NCBI RefSeq assembly: GCF_021233055.1
Contig: NZ_CP089546.1
Span: 34,508-98,507, forward strand
Length of the DNA stretch: 64,000 nucleotides
Direction of reading: 5' to 3'
DNA from: Spirosoma oryzicola
GTDB taxonomy: Bacteria; Bacteroidota; Bacteroidia; Cytophagales; Spirosomataceae
The position numbers and the translations under genes are program-made. Below, piece after piece: positions 8,090-17,400 of this stretch. Numbering within the stretch: position 1 is the first letter of the stretch; every line of letters starts with the position of its first letter. Under the pieces are notes generated by a model. It was not told where the DNA came from and ran no database searches. It worked only from the letters and a program-made list of their open reading frames with translations.

Positions 8090-10537
8090 TTAATGATTGA
8101 TGCGGTTCAGTTCGGCTTCGCTACCAAGGCTGCGCTGGCGCGTCTTGAGCCCCTTTGTGCCAAACTTGTAGGTGAGTGTCGCTCGAACAAGCCGGGTGTC
8201 ACGGTATACCAGATCGCTTACGTTCTGATTGTTTGCCAGCGTTTTTGTCCCATAGCGACGGGTCCAGAAAATATCGTTGGCGTTTATTTTCAGGCTGGCT
8301 TTATTGTTCCACAGACTTTTCTGCAAGCCCAGATTTACGTTGAATGTGCTAAGTTGCGTGGTCGTCGCATACTGGAAAGGCCCCTGGTAATTAATGGATA
8401 CATCCGCTTTGTACCCTTTATTCAGCGTAAACGTATGCACCGAACTCGCGTAGTACCCCCACGAAACCACGTTCAGGTTATTACCCAGAAAATTACGGTC
8501 TTTCACTTTTCCGTATGTACCGTAGATATTATTTGAGCTTTCCCACCATTTCGCCAACTGTACCGGGAAATTGATGTTTAAACCAATACCACTGGCTATG
8601 CCTAGGTTAGTGATAAAGTGACGCGTAATCTTGGTGTCCTGAAATTGCTCGAAGGTTTCGTAGAATGCATCCTGCTGATAACTGTAATCGAGCGTCGTCG
8701 TAATGCTGTTGTTTAGCGTATGCGTCAGTGTAAACACGTAGGCTTTTGCCGGATTCAGGTACGGATTTCCCTGAAAGTAGGAGTACTGATTCGTGAATAA
8801 AATGAACGGGTTCAGGTTGCTGTAGCTGGGTCGGTCAATTTCCCGGCGAAAGCCGAACGACAACTGGTTTTTCTCGCCAAAAGCCCGCTCAATGTATACG
8901 TTAGGAAACAGGTTGGTGTAGTTCCGGCGAATCAGCGTATTAGTCGTTATTGAGTTAATGTCAGCGTTGGTCTGTTCAACCCGAAGCCCACTCTGGATTT
9001 GCCATTTGTTGATGGTTTTGCGGAACGTAACGTAGCCGGCGTTGATATTTTCCTTGTAAGCAAAATTATCAGTTCGACTGGGGTCGTTAAGCCAAGGGCC
9101 GCCATCAATTCGTTGTACGTTATAGCGCACATCATTACTGGTCGTGACAAAAGCCGACTTTGCCCCAATCTCTACGGTGAGTCCGTTCCGAAACGGCATA
9201 CTGTAATCGACTTTGTAAGTCGTAAACTGTGTCGTATAGGCAGGCAGGTTCTGTAACCCGTCGCGGTAGAGCGAGACGTCAGGATTCATGTACTTCAACC
9301 GTCCGATATAGAAGGAATTGCTCGAAAAGTAATCCCGCCCGTAGTCGACGTTTACTTCGATGCTCCGCCCGTTGGTGTCGAGAGTTCCTTTGTAATTAAA
9401 GTTGTAGGCCAGGAAATTCTGTCGCGCATTGCGTTTGCCTGTTGTGGTCAGGTTTGAATCGACCTGAGAAGCCATATGGCTGAAATCTGTTGTGGAAAAT
9501 TGATCTGCGTTGCTCCGAAGCCAATTGCCGTCAGCACTTACTCCCATTACATGCTTGTCCGACAAGAAATAATCCAGGCCCAGCTTACCCGTATGGCTTA
9601 ACGCCTGCCCCGATGATTTAGAATTGGTCAGCAATTGAATCGGCCCTTGCTGGTTCTGAAACTGACTCCGTTCTTCGCCTTGCCGCCAACTGCGGTTGTT
9701 GCCATAGCTGTAATTTCCAAACAAATTCAACTTACCGGCTTTGTAGTTAAAACTTCCGCCCGCTGTGTATTTGTTGTAGACGCTCTGCGTCATCCCTATA
9801 TTCAGGTTGCCGTTAAAGCCCGGTCTTGTATTTTTTTTCGTCTTAATGTTGATAATGGCTCCAGCAAATGAGTCATACTTCGCCGAGGGCTGCGTAATGA
9901 GTTCAATAGTGGCTATGTTGTCCGACTTCAGACTCTTAAGCAATGAGTTCAGGCTTTCGCCGGATACCTGAACTTGTTTGCCGTCAATCATCACCATCGT
10001 CGCTTTTCCTTGCATTGACACCTTCCCGTTGTCTGAGACAAGGACTCCGGGCGACCGTTCGAGAACATCTAAAACCGAATTGCCCGAGCTGACGACACTG
10101 TTTTCGACGTTGACAACAAACCCATCTGACTTCTTTTCGACGAAAGGTTTACTGCCTACTACCTTTACCTCCGTGAGTTGTTTAACCTCGGACAAAAGTT
10201 GAATGGTCCCCGCATTGTATTCGGCTTCATTGCTGATCGTGAATGACTGGCCGGTATATTTCTGGTAACCTACAAAGCTGACATTTAACCGATAACTGCC
10301 TGGCTCGAGGTTATCAATGCTAAAATGTCCATCTACATCAGCAATTCCTCCTTTTACGAATGCCGAATCGGTGGCCTGCATTACGGCAACGGTTGCAAAG
10401 GACACTGGCCCAACAGCCGCATTTTGCCCCTGCACCAAACCAACCAGTCGGGTTTTGCCCTGCCCCATTGCATTGATGTCTGCTAACGCTAGCACACACC
10501 CGATAAATAATAGTTTATAGGCCTTTTTCATACGCAT
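8090..10537 (-). CDS. outer-membrane beta-barrel family protein (TonB-dependent-receptor-like)
   Basis: This 815-residue protein has a signal peptide (KLLFIGCVLALADINAMG), a carboxypeptidase-regulatory-like domain (about 30-115, with VDGHFSIDNLEPGSYRLNVS and VGYQ), a plug domain (about 120-235) and a long C-terminal barrel rich in alternating aromatic strands. The layout fits the Bacteroidota outer_membrane_beta-barrel family (OMP_b-brl_3), not classical SusC. It is the first gene of the lanC2-lanC1-LLM-exporter run and has a phased-repeat site 88 bp upstream. It could move the peptide or a signal across the outer membrane or give self-protection; that is inference. Confidence 0.9.
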   Translation of the reverse strand: MRMKKAYKLLFIGCVLALADINAMGQGKTRLVGLVQGQNAAVGPVSFATVAVMQATDSAFVKGGIADVDGHFSIDNLEPGSYRLNVSFVGYQKYTGQSFTISNEAEYNAGTIQLLSEVKQLTEVKVVGSKPFVEKKSDGFVVNVENSVVSSGNSVLDVLERSPGVLVSDNGKVSMQGKATMVMIDGKQVQVSGESLNSLLKSLKSDNIATIELITQPSAKYDSFAGAIINIKTKKNTRPGFNGNLNIGMTQSVYNKYTAGGSFNYKAGKLNLFGNYSYGNNRSWRQGEERSQFQNQQGPIQLLTNSKSSGQALSHTGKLGLDYFLSDKHVMGVSADGNWLRSNADQFSTTDFSHMASQVDSNLTTTGKRNARQNFLAYNFNYKGTLDTNGRSIEVNVDYGRDYFSSNSFYIGRLKYMNPDVSLYRDGLQNLPAYTTQFTTYKVDYSMPFRNGLTVEIGAKSAFVTTSNDVRYNVQRIDGGPWLNDPSRTDNFAYKENINAGYVTFRKTINKWQIQSGLRVEQTNADINSITTNTLIRRNYTNLFPNVYIERAFGEKNQLSFGFRREIDRPSYSNLNPFILFTNQYSYFQGNPYLNPAKAYVFTLTHTLNNSITTTLDYSYQQDAFYETFEQFQDTKITRHFITNLGIASGIGLNINFPVQLAKWWESSNNIYGTYGKVKDRNFLGNNLNVVSWGYYASSVHTFTLNKGYKADVSINYQGPFQYATTTQLSTFNVNLGLQKSLWNNKASLKINANDIFWTRRYGTKTLANNQNVSDLVYRDTRLVRATLTYKFGTKGLKTRQRSLGSEAELNRINH

Positions 10538-10624
10538 TAATGATCAAGAAGTAGTCATGTATTTACCATTGTCTCTTCATCTTTCTCTACCAAAGCAACA
10601 TAGCTCCACCCCATCAATCAATTT

Positions 10625-10654
10625 ATTTCGACCACTTCACCAGCCGTATCGACT
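10625..10654 (-). promoter_or_regulatory. 9-bp direct repeat pair, 21-bp phased (site 2), upstream of the OMP-lanC run
   Basis: ATTTCGACC (10625-10633) and GTATCGACT (10646-10654) share TCGAC at exactly 21-bp distance. The pair lies 88 bp before the start of the outer-membrane protein gene at 10537, and its distal half touches the stop codon of the small peptide gene ending at 10653. Spacing and position match sites 1 and 3. Confidence 0.5.
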
Positions 10655-10862
10655 AATGACTGTTTTCAGAATGTGAGTATGGGGGAAGAGGAAGTTGTCC
10701 ATTCGTCCGTTCGGTTTCTATGTCGAGCGAAACGGTTGCGGATCCAATCGGTCGTCCTCCCAGAATGGCTTCCATGTCTTCGGTTTGCAGTCGTAAAAAA
10801 CCATCCCGGTCGGAGAGGGAGGTTTTCTTTTTATCGCTAAAAAGCCGTTTAAAAATGTTCAT
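10653..10862 (-). CDS. Cys-free GG-leader peptide (RiPP-like or signal peptide precursor)
   Basis: Sixty-nine residues. The leader is short and basic (MNIFKRLFSDKKK), followed by FLRLQTEDMEAILGG, which lines up with the L-x-L-x-x-E-x-x-x-x-L-x-x-x-GG end of the local lanthipeptide leaders. The 33-residue core after GG is rich in Ser, Thr, Pro and Glu and has no Cys, so it cannot form lanthionines. It could be a dehydrated linear peptide, an exported signal, or a degenerate paralogue. It has its own phased-repeat site 73 bp upstream and precedes the OMP gene on the same strand. Confidence 0.7.
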   Translation of the reverse strand: MNIFKRLFSDKKKTSLSDRDGFLRLQTEDMEAILGGRPIGSATVSLDIETERTNGQLPLPPYSHSENSH

Positions 10863-11642
10863 AACTAAAGCCGTTCAATGTTTTGCCTGTCATTTAGGTA
10901 TAAAAAAAGCGTCCTAATAGACCATCATCTATTTTTTTCGACCGATGAAAAGGAGTTTTCGACCAAATCGCCACCCGCTCAGACGAGTGTTGGCGGCTAT
11001 CACCAATAGATGACATTTCGTCTGAGTAGGCGGTTTAACCGGGTAGTTTATACCATTGGGCGATATCGAACACAGGCTAAATTCGCTCAAGCATACACTC
11101 TGAAATCAGAAACATACCGCTGTACCTAAGGTCCGTTAAAACAGGCGGTTTGTCTGCATTGATCCCAAGAAAACCGGACCTTTCAATCAATCGGATCGAG
11201 TCAGGTTTTCGACCTTCGTACCGATTTTGAAGTAATTATCAGCAAAGCATCGAAGTCTTTCTATTGAACCCGCTCCCGATACTCTTCTGATCTTGATCTT
11301 ACTTACCTCCGTAGCAGGGTAATTAGACTATTGACGCCATAAGTACATTGAGCGCAGAGAAACACAATCAACCTGAACGACAAGCCGGGCTGTCCCTATC
11401 AGACCATCATGATTGGACAACGGCAAGGTGAATCAGGGTTAGTGTTCTGTCAGGTATTTTGCGCTCCGTCTTAGTAGTCAGCAACCAATGCCAGTCATTA
11501 GAAACAGCGCCGATCTGGCAAAGGGATTGCCGACCAGCTAATCGGATATGGCTTAGTGAGCGAAATTTTCATATCCGCCCGGTTATAAACGTTACCCTGT
11601 ATAAAGAGAAACGGATAGATACGGCTTTCTTTTTCAGTGATA
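10863..11642. other. gene-free stretch with a regulatory repeat pair
   Basis: No convincing coding sequence. It contains the phased-repeat site at 10935-10964 and one more isolated TTTTCGACC at 11206-11214 that has no partner 21 bp away. The open frame at 11459-11908 on the plus strand runs antisense into the decayed gene below and has no family features. Confidence 0.6.
10935..10964 (-). promoter_or_regulatory. 9-bp direct repeat pair, 21-bp phased (site 3), upstream of the Cys-free GG peptide
   Basis: This is the cleanest of the three sites: TTTTCGACC occurs twice without mismatch, at 10935-10943 and 10956-10964, with a 12-bp spacer. The proximal half lies 73 bp before the ATG at 10862. 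It has the LytTR-type layout; binding is inferred. Confidence 0.55.
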
Positions 11643-12792
11643 CTATTCTGGTAAACGAATTTGCTCATCCGGATTATAGTCCAGCGGCAGATCATGCGCT
11701 ATTAATTCCCAAGTCCAGTACCCTTCGCTGCGGATACCATGCGGACGCCAAAATTGACCGGTGGCATCGACCGTCACACTGGCTTCCAGCGTTCGCAACA
11801 AAGAATATTGGAAGCCAGATCCGTTGGCCGTGCTGGCCGAACGGCGGGCGCGCTGAAAAGCATAAGGCTCCTGCTCTTTCGTGTACGTTACCTGAATCAG
11901 ATCGGTGAAATAAACAATGGGTTCAAGCGCTGTTGAGCGAACGGTATCCAGAATTACTTTGTTCGAGGCCATTGGCAAAGCGCGTATCTTCTTGGGATTA
12001 GTCAACGAGCGTATTTTCAGCAGGCTGTCGCCGGGTAAACCGATCAGGCGAACGTCGCCCCAGCTATTTTTTCGTTCAATCACTTTCTGAATGACAAATC
12101 CCTGCTGAGTCAACTGCCGGGTAAACAAGGCCCGGCCAAAATGCATTATCGAACCAAAATAAGCTTTGCGCCGATTCACCATCCAGCACTGTGCTTCAAG
12201 GGTGTCGTTGGGGATCAACGGCTCAAAGACCGAATTGCCCTCCTAAGAAACGAGTAAGGAATCATAGCTGTAGCGGAAATAATCTAATTGAAACCGTAGT
12301 CGATAGCCTAGAGCCTTGTTGTCAATAACCAGTGGCTGCTGAGCGGAAACAATCAGCGTTTGCCCGCTTTGGTTAAACATCAGAACGTCTGGATTAACGA
12401 TCCGGCACAGGTCAGCATTCTGACTTTGCCCAATAAAGTTGTTGGTAAACAACAGGAGTTGCTTTCGCCAGTCAGGCCCGCGACGCCGGTGTGCTTTGAC
12501 CGTAATAGCGTCCAGCTGACTATCAACGGGCTTAAGCTCAAACCGGTACGTATGCTGATCCTAAGTCTCGATTGTCGTCTTCAGCGTAGCGAATCCAAGG
12601 TAGGAAACGATCAGATCGAACTTGCCGGTGGGAGCGTTCGATAAGGTAAAAGAGCCCACCTGATCGGTAACTGTTCCTTTGGTGGTACCAGGCAGAAAGA
12701 CCGTGGCGAAGGGCAACGATTGCTGATCCTTTCCGGCCCTGAATGGTAAATTGGGCTCAGCTTACGTGAGTCAGCAGTACGGTTAGCAGCAT
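11643..12792 (-). pseudogene. decayed carboxypeptidase-regulatory-like domain protein
   Basis: Conceptual translation from the ATG at 12792 gives a signal-like start (MLLTVLLTHVS), then a TGA at 12757-12759, then a reading-frame change. A CarboxypepD_reg-like domain follows (TKGTVTDQVGSFTLSNAPTG, then DLIVSYLGFATLKTTIE), with in-frame TAGs at 12561-12563 and 12243-12245. The frame then stays open to 11643. At least three stops and one frameshift interrupt what was probably one protein of about 380 residues. The rest resembles the DUF-type C-terminal part of Bacteroidota TonB-linked carboxypeptidase-like proteins. Its former link to the lanthipeptide locus is unknown. Confidence 0.8.
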
Positions 12793-13814
12793 TACCGGCT
12801 GTATTCTAAAAACCAGTAGAAAAAGCCGTTTCGATTGATCCACTTTATCCGGAAAGCGAAGGCTAAATAAACACAATGATTTCTTCTAAAGATAAGATGA
12901 TTTAAAGAAAAATGGACCGAACAGGATCGACTCTTTTTTCACAAAAACGGATGGATGCGGCTTAGTTGATAAATAGCCCTCATTCTCAGTAGAGAGCCGA
13001 CCATTGATCATCTTTAGATCCTTTATGGAAGGGCACATATGCGAACTGTGATCCTGCATTTCCGGTTATAAACCGACTTTTAGGAGGATTCTGCGTATAT
13101 AGACTCCAGAAAGTTGGTTTTTCAAGGACTATCGTCCGTTCAAATTGAGTCTGAATCAGCTGCGAAGCAAATAAGAACCAATAAAATATAGCGCTCCAAA
13201 GCAATATAGTATATAATAATGCTAAATTAATACAGTAAGCTATAGTTACAAGGGTTAATTGATGAGTACCGGCTTTCGGCTAACTCCCCCCAAAAGTCGG
13301 TTTGCTTTACTACAAAAGTCAGTATTTGACTCGCAATGAACCTGTGCTTTTCCACCATTAAAATCGTGACATACAACATATTATTCTCTTTTAATCAACG
13401 GTTTTCATAGTACTTAGCTTTGTGATTTTTTGAGAATATGATTCCTCTGTAAAGCGGTTTCGTCCACCGGTTTCAGGATCAGCCCCTAGCTTCGACCAAT
13501 ACCATCAACAAGCATACACCTGATAAGCGATTGCCTCGGACGCCCGGATTAGCAAATCAGCTGCCAGCTAGGGTCTACCGGTCTTTTTTGGTTATACCAA
13601 GCACACTAATCGACCTGCACCGTATGACAGCAACCGGGTCCATACTAAGCCGAAGGCGCACCCAGACAGGATTTCGTTCGTATCGTTTTGGATGATCTGT
13701 CCTGAAACAAGTTTACCAAGTCGATTCTGGTCTATTTCTAAATTAAGATCCGTGCAGGGCTTTCTTGAACTTTCTGCTGACCTTTGCGCTAAAGCAGGTA
13801 AGGGAATCGAGACA
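12793..13814. other. gene-free stretch before the metal-efflux genes
   Basis: About 1 kb with no gene I can support. An open frame at 12986-13204 (minus) has no family features. The sequence is AT-rich around 13180-13440 and probably holds the promoter of the efflux genes, but I see no clear TAnnTTTG element at a fitting distance. Confidence 0.5.
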
Positions 13815-14201
13815 ATGAAGTCAATTGTTGCTTTTTTGCTGGCTATACAACTCCTGGGAAGTAGTTTGCTTCCAGGCTTCGGTATCGATCAGTCCAGTCG
13901 GCTGATCGATCTGGTCCAGCATTTTCAGCAACACCAGGCAACAAACCCTGACCTTGGCTTCCTGGATTTTATGGTGATGCATTACGGCGCAGATTCCGCC
14001 CATCAGAAGCACCCCAACCACAGTCACCATAATCTGCCAGCCGCCGGTCATGCCGCGCCTGTATTTACCGCTCCTGCCGTCGTGCTGCTTTTATCAGCAC
14101 CCGTATGTCTGATGATCTTGGCTAGATCAGCCTGCTTTCGTTACGCCAACCTATACTCTTTCGTCAGCGTAAATACGCTGATCAATCCGCCCCGACGCTG
14201 A
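13815..14201 (+). CDS. small His-rich hypothetical protein of the metal-efflux locus
   Basis: 128 residues from the ATG at 13815. The N terminus is a signal/membrane segment (SIVAFLLAIQLLGSSLLPGF), followed by a helix (IDLVQHFQQHQ), a His-rich stretch (HQKHPNHSHHN) and a second hydrophobic helix (TAPAVVLLLSAPVCLMILA). His clusters suggest metal contact in the periplasm. Small proteins of this type often precede CzcA-family genes in Bacteroidota. No named family is assigned. Confidence 0.7.
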   Translation: MKSIVAFLLAIQLLGSSLLPGFGIDQSSRLIDLVQHFQQHQATNPDLGFLDFMVMHYGADSAHQKHPNHSHHNLPAAGHAAPVFTAPAVVLLLSAPVCLMILARSACFRYANLYSFVSVNTLINPPRR

Positions 14202-14420
14202 TGTAAGCGTACCTCTTGGCCGGATTGTATCCATGCGGACTGGTTTTCCTACCAGTTTCCTGTTTTTTCCATAACACATTCCTGTTAAGCAGCCGGGTCG
14301 ATCCGGCTATATGTCCTGTTTGCCCGACGGCTTACAGCTGCCGGTTGCACGCCACCAGACAGCGCTCTGCGCGTCTGTATCCTCGCCTAATCTTATCCTG
14401 ACTCATTGGTTGTCGTCACG

Positions 14421-17400
14421 ATGCTGAACGCTATCATCTATTTTTCAATTCGTAATAAATTAATCATTGGTCTGTTTACGCTGGCGCTGATCGGCTGGGG
14501 TATCTGGTCGGCCTCGCAGTTGCCGATCGATGCCGTGCCTGATATCACCAACAATCAGGTGCAGGTCATCACCAGCACTCCGTCGCTAGCGGCTGAAGAT
14601 ATCGAACGACTGGTCACGTTTCCTATCGAAGTAAGCCTGAGCAGCATTCCCGGCATTACAGAACTCCGTTCCTTTTCCCGATTTGGCCTGTCGATTGTAA
14701 CCGTAGTCTTTACCGACGCGACGGATGTGTACTGGGCTCGTCAACAGATCAGCGAGCGCTTACAGACGGTTGTAGGGCAAATTCCCCCCGGCGTTGGCTC
14801 ACCGACAATGGCACCTGTAACGACGGGCCTGGGCGAAATATTTCAGTATACGGTGGTTCCCCAAAAAGGCTACGAAAACCGCTACTCCTTGAGCGATCTC
14901 CGCACTATTCAGGACTGGACCATCCGACGATCTTTGCTGGGTACGCCCGGGGTAGCCGACGTGAGTGGTTTTGGTGGTCTGCTGAAACAGTACGAAATCG
15001 CTGTCGACCCCGACCGACTTCGCAGTGCCGGGGTCACGATGACCGATCTTTTTACCGCCCTTCAGCAAAACAACCAGAACACCGGTGGCGCTTACATCGA
15101 CAAAAAGCCGAATGCGTTTTTTATCCGGTCGGACGGTCTTATTCATTCACCTGATGACGTAGCCGACATTGTTGTCCAGCTGAACGCGCAGGGGTTGCCC
15201 GTGCGGGTACGGGATGTTGCTCAGGTAGGCATCGGATCGGCGGTGCGCTACGGGGCCGTTACGCGGAATGGACAGGGCGAAACCGTGGGAGCTGTTGTAA
15301 TGATGGTTAAAGGCGAGAACTCCTCGGCAGTCATTCAGCGGGTCAAGGAAAAGATTACCCAGATTCAGCAGACGCTGCCCCCTGGTATTCAGATCATTCC
15401 TTTCCTGGATCGTACTAAAATGGTGAACAGCGCTATCGGAACCGTTGAGCGTAACCTGCTGGAAGGAGCTACCATTGTGATCGTTGTGCTGGTTCTACTG
15501 CTAGGTAATTTCCGGGCGGGCTTCGTCGTTGCTTCGGTCATTCCGCTAGCGTTGCTATTCGCAATCTCCTTGATGAATCTATTCGGCGTATCGGGCAACC
15601 TGATGAGTCTGGGCGCTATTGATTTCGGTCTGATTGTCGATGGAGCCGTGATCATTGTTGAAGCGACGCTGCATCACATCACGCTTCGCAACAAGGATAA
15701 GCTGCTCACGCAGCGTGAAATGGACGACGAAGTATTTCTGTCAGCAGGGCGTATCCGGTCATCTGCCGCTTTTGGCGAGATCATTATTTTAATCGTTTAC
15801 CTGCCGATTCTGGCCCTGTCGGGTATCGAAGGAAAAATGTTCCGTCCCATGGCGCTGACGGTAGCGTTTGCCATTCTGGGCGCGTTTATTCTTTCGATTA
15901 CCTACGTACCGATGGTTTCGGCCTTGTTGCTCAACAAAAAAATCACACATAAAACTTCGTTTTCGGATCGCATCATCAAACGCATTCATCGGGTGTATGA
16001 GCCGATTCTGGTGAAGGCTCTTGCGCATCGTCTGCTGATTCTGAGCGGTGCCGCCGGGCTACTGGTCGTAGCGGTTTATGCATTTTCCCGTATGGGCGGT
16101 GAGTTTATTCCGCAGCTTGATGAAGGCGACTTTGCCGTCGATACGCGCACGCTCACGGGCAGTTCACTTTCCGAAACGATTGACGCGACGCAGAAAGCCC
16201 AGCGCATTCTGCTCAACCAGTTTCCGGAGGTCGAACAGGTAGTGGGGAAGATCGGCTCTGGCGAAATCCCGACCGACCCGATGCCCATCGAAGCGGCTGA
16301 TCTGATGGTTATTCTCAAGCCGAAGGCTGATTGGACATCGGCTTCCACGCGTGACGAACTGGCGGAGAAAATGGCGGACGCACTGGCCGTTATTCCGGGC
16401 GTAACCTTTGGTTTTCAGCAACCCGTGCAAATGCGTTTTAACGAATTGATGACCGGCGCACGGCAGGACGTAGCCCTGAAAATATACGGGGAGGATTTAG
16501 CCCAGCTCACTAAACTGGCCGACCAGGTGGGTAGTTTGATCCGGACAATTGACGGTGCCAAGGACCTGTATATCGAGCAGGTAGGGGGGCTATCCCAAAT
16601 CCTGATCCGTCTCGACCGGGCACAGATTGCCAAGTTTGGGCTGAACGTAGCGGATGTAAACCGGGTCATCAATACGGCCTTTGCCGGACAATCGGCAGGC
16701 CAGGTGTTCGAAGGTGAAAAACGCTTTGATCTGGTGGTTCGGTTGGCGGCTGACAAACGCCAGAGCATCGATGACATTCGCAACGTATACGTACCGGTTG
16801 CCGCCAGTGCTACCAGACCCGCGCAGCAGATTCCACTCGGTCAGCTTGCTCAGGTAACCATGCAGGAAGCACCTAATCAGATTCAGCGGGACAACGCGCA
16901 TCGACGAATCACACTCGGATTCAACGTCCGGGGCGAGTCCACGCCAGACGCATCTGCGCGGAGCGAATCCACAGGAGGCCGCGATGTGGAAAGCATCGTT
17001 ACGGAATTGCAGCAGAAAGTAGGACAGCATATCAAATTTCCTCCCGGTTATTCGATTACGTACGGGGGGCAGTTTCAGAATCTGGTCGATGCAAAAAAAC
17101 GATTGAGCATTGCCGTACCGATTGCCCTGGCCCTGATTTTCGCCCTGCTCTTTTTTACCTTCAACTCCGTCCGGCAGAGTTTACTTATTTTCATGGCAAT
17201 TCCGCTGGCGGCCATTGGGGGTGTGTTTGCCTTATTGATCCGGGGAATGCCTTTCAGCATATCGGCCGGTGTTGGATTCATTGCCCTCTCTGGTGTTGCG
17301 GTTCTGAATGGCATCGTGCTGATCGCTGAATTTAACCGGCTGCGGCACGAAGAGGGCCTGACCGATATGGCCGAAATCATTCGGCTGGGTACCGAAGTAC

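Noticed and set aside
11459..11908. 149-residue plus-strand open frame
   Set aside because: Mostly antisense to the decayed carboxypeptidase-like gene, which has recognisable domain sequence on the minus strand.
12986..13204. 72-residue minus-strand open frame before the efflux genes
   Set aside because: No good start context, no domain features, and no continuity with the decayed gene.
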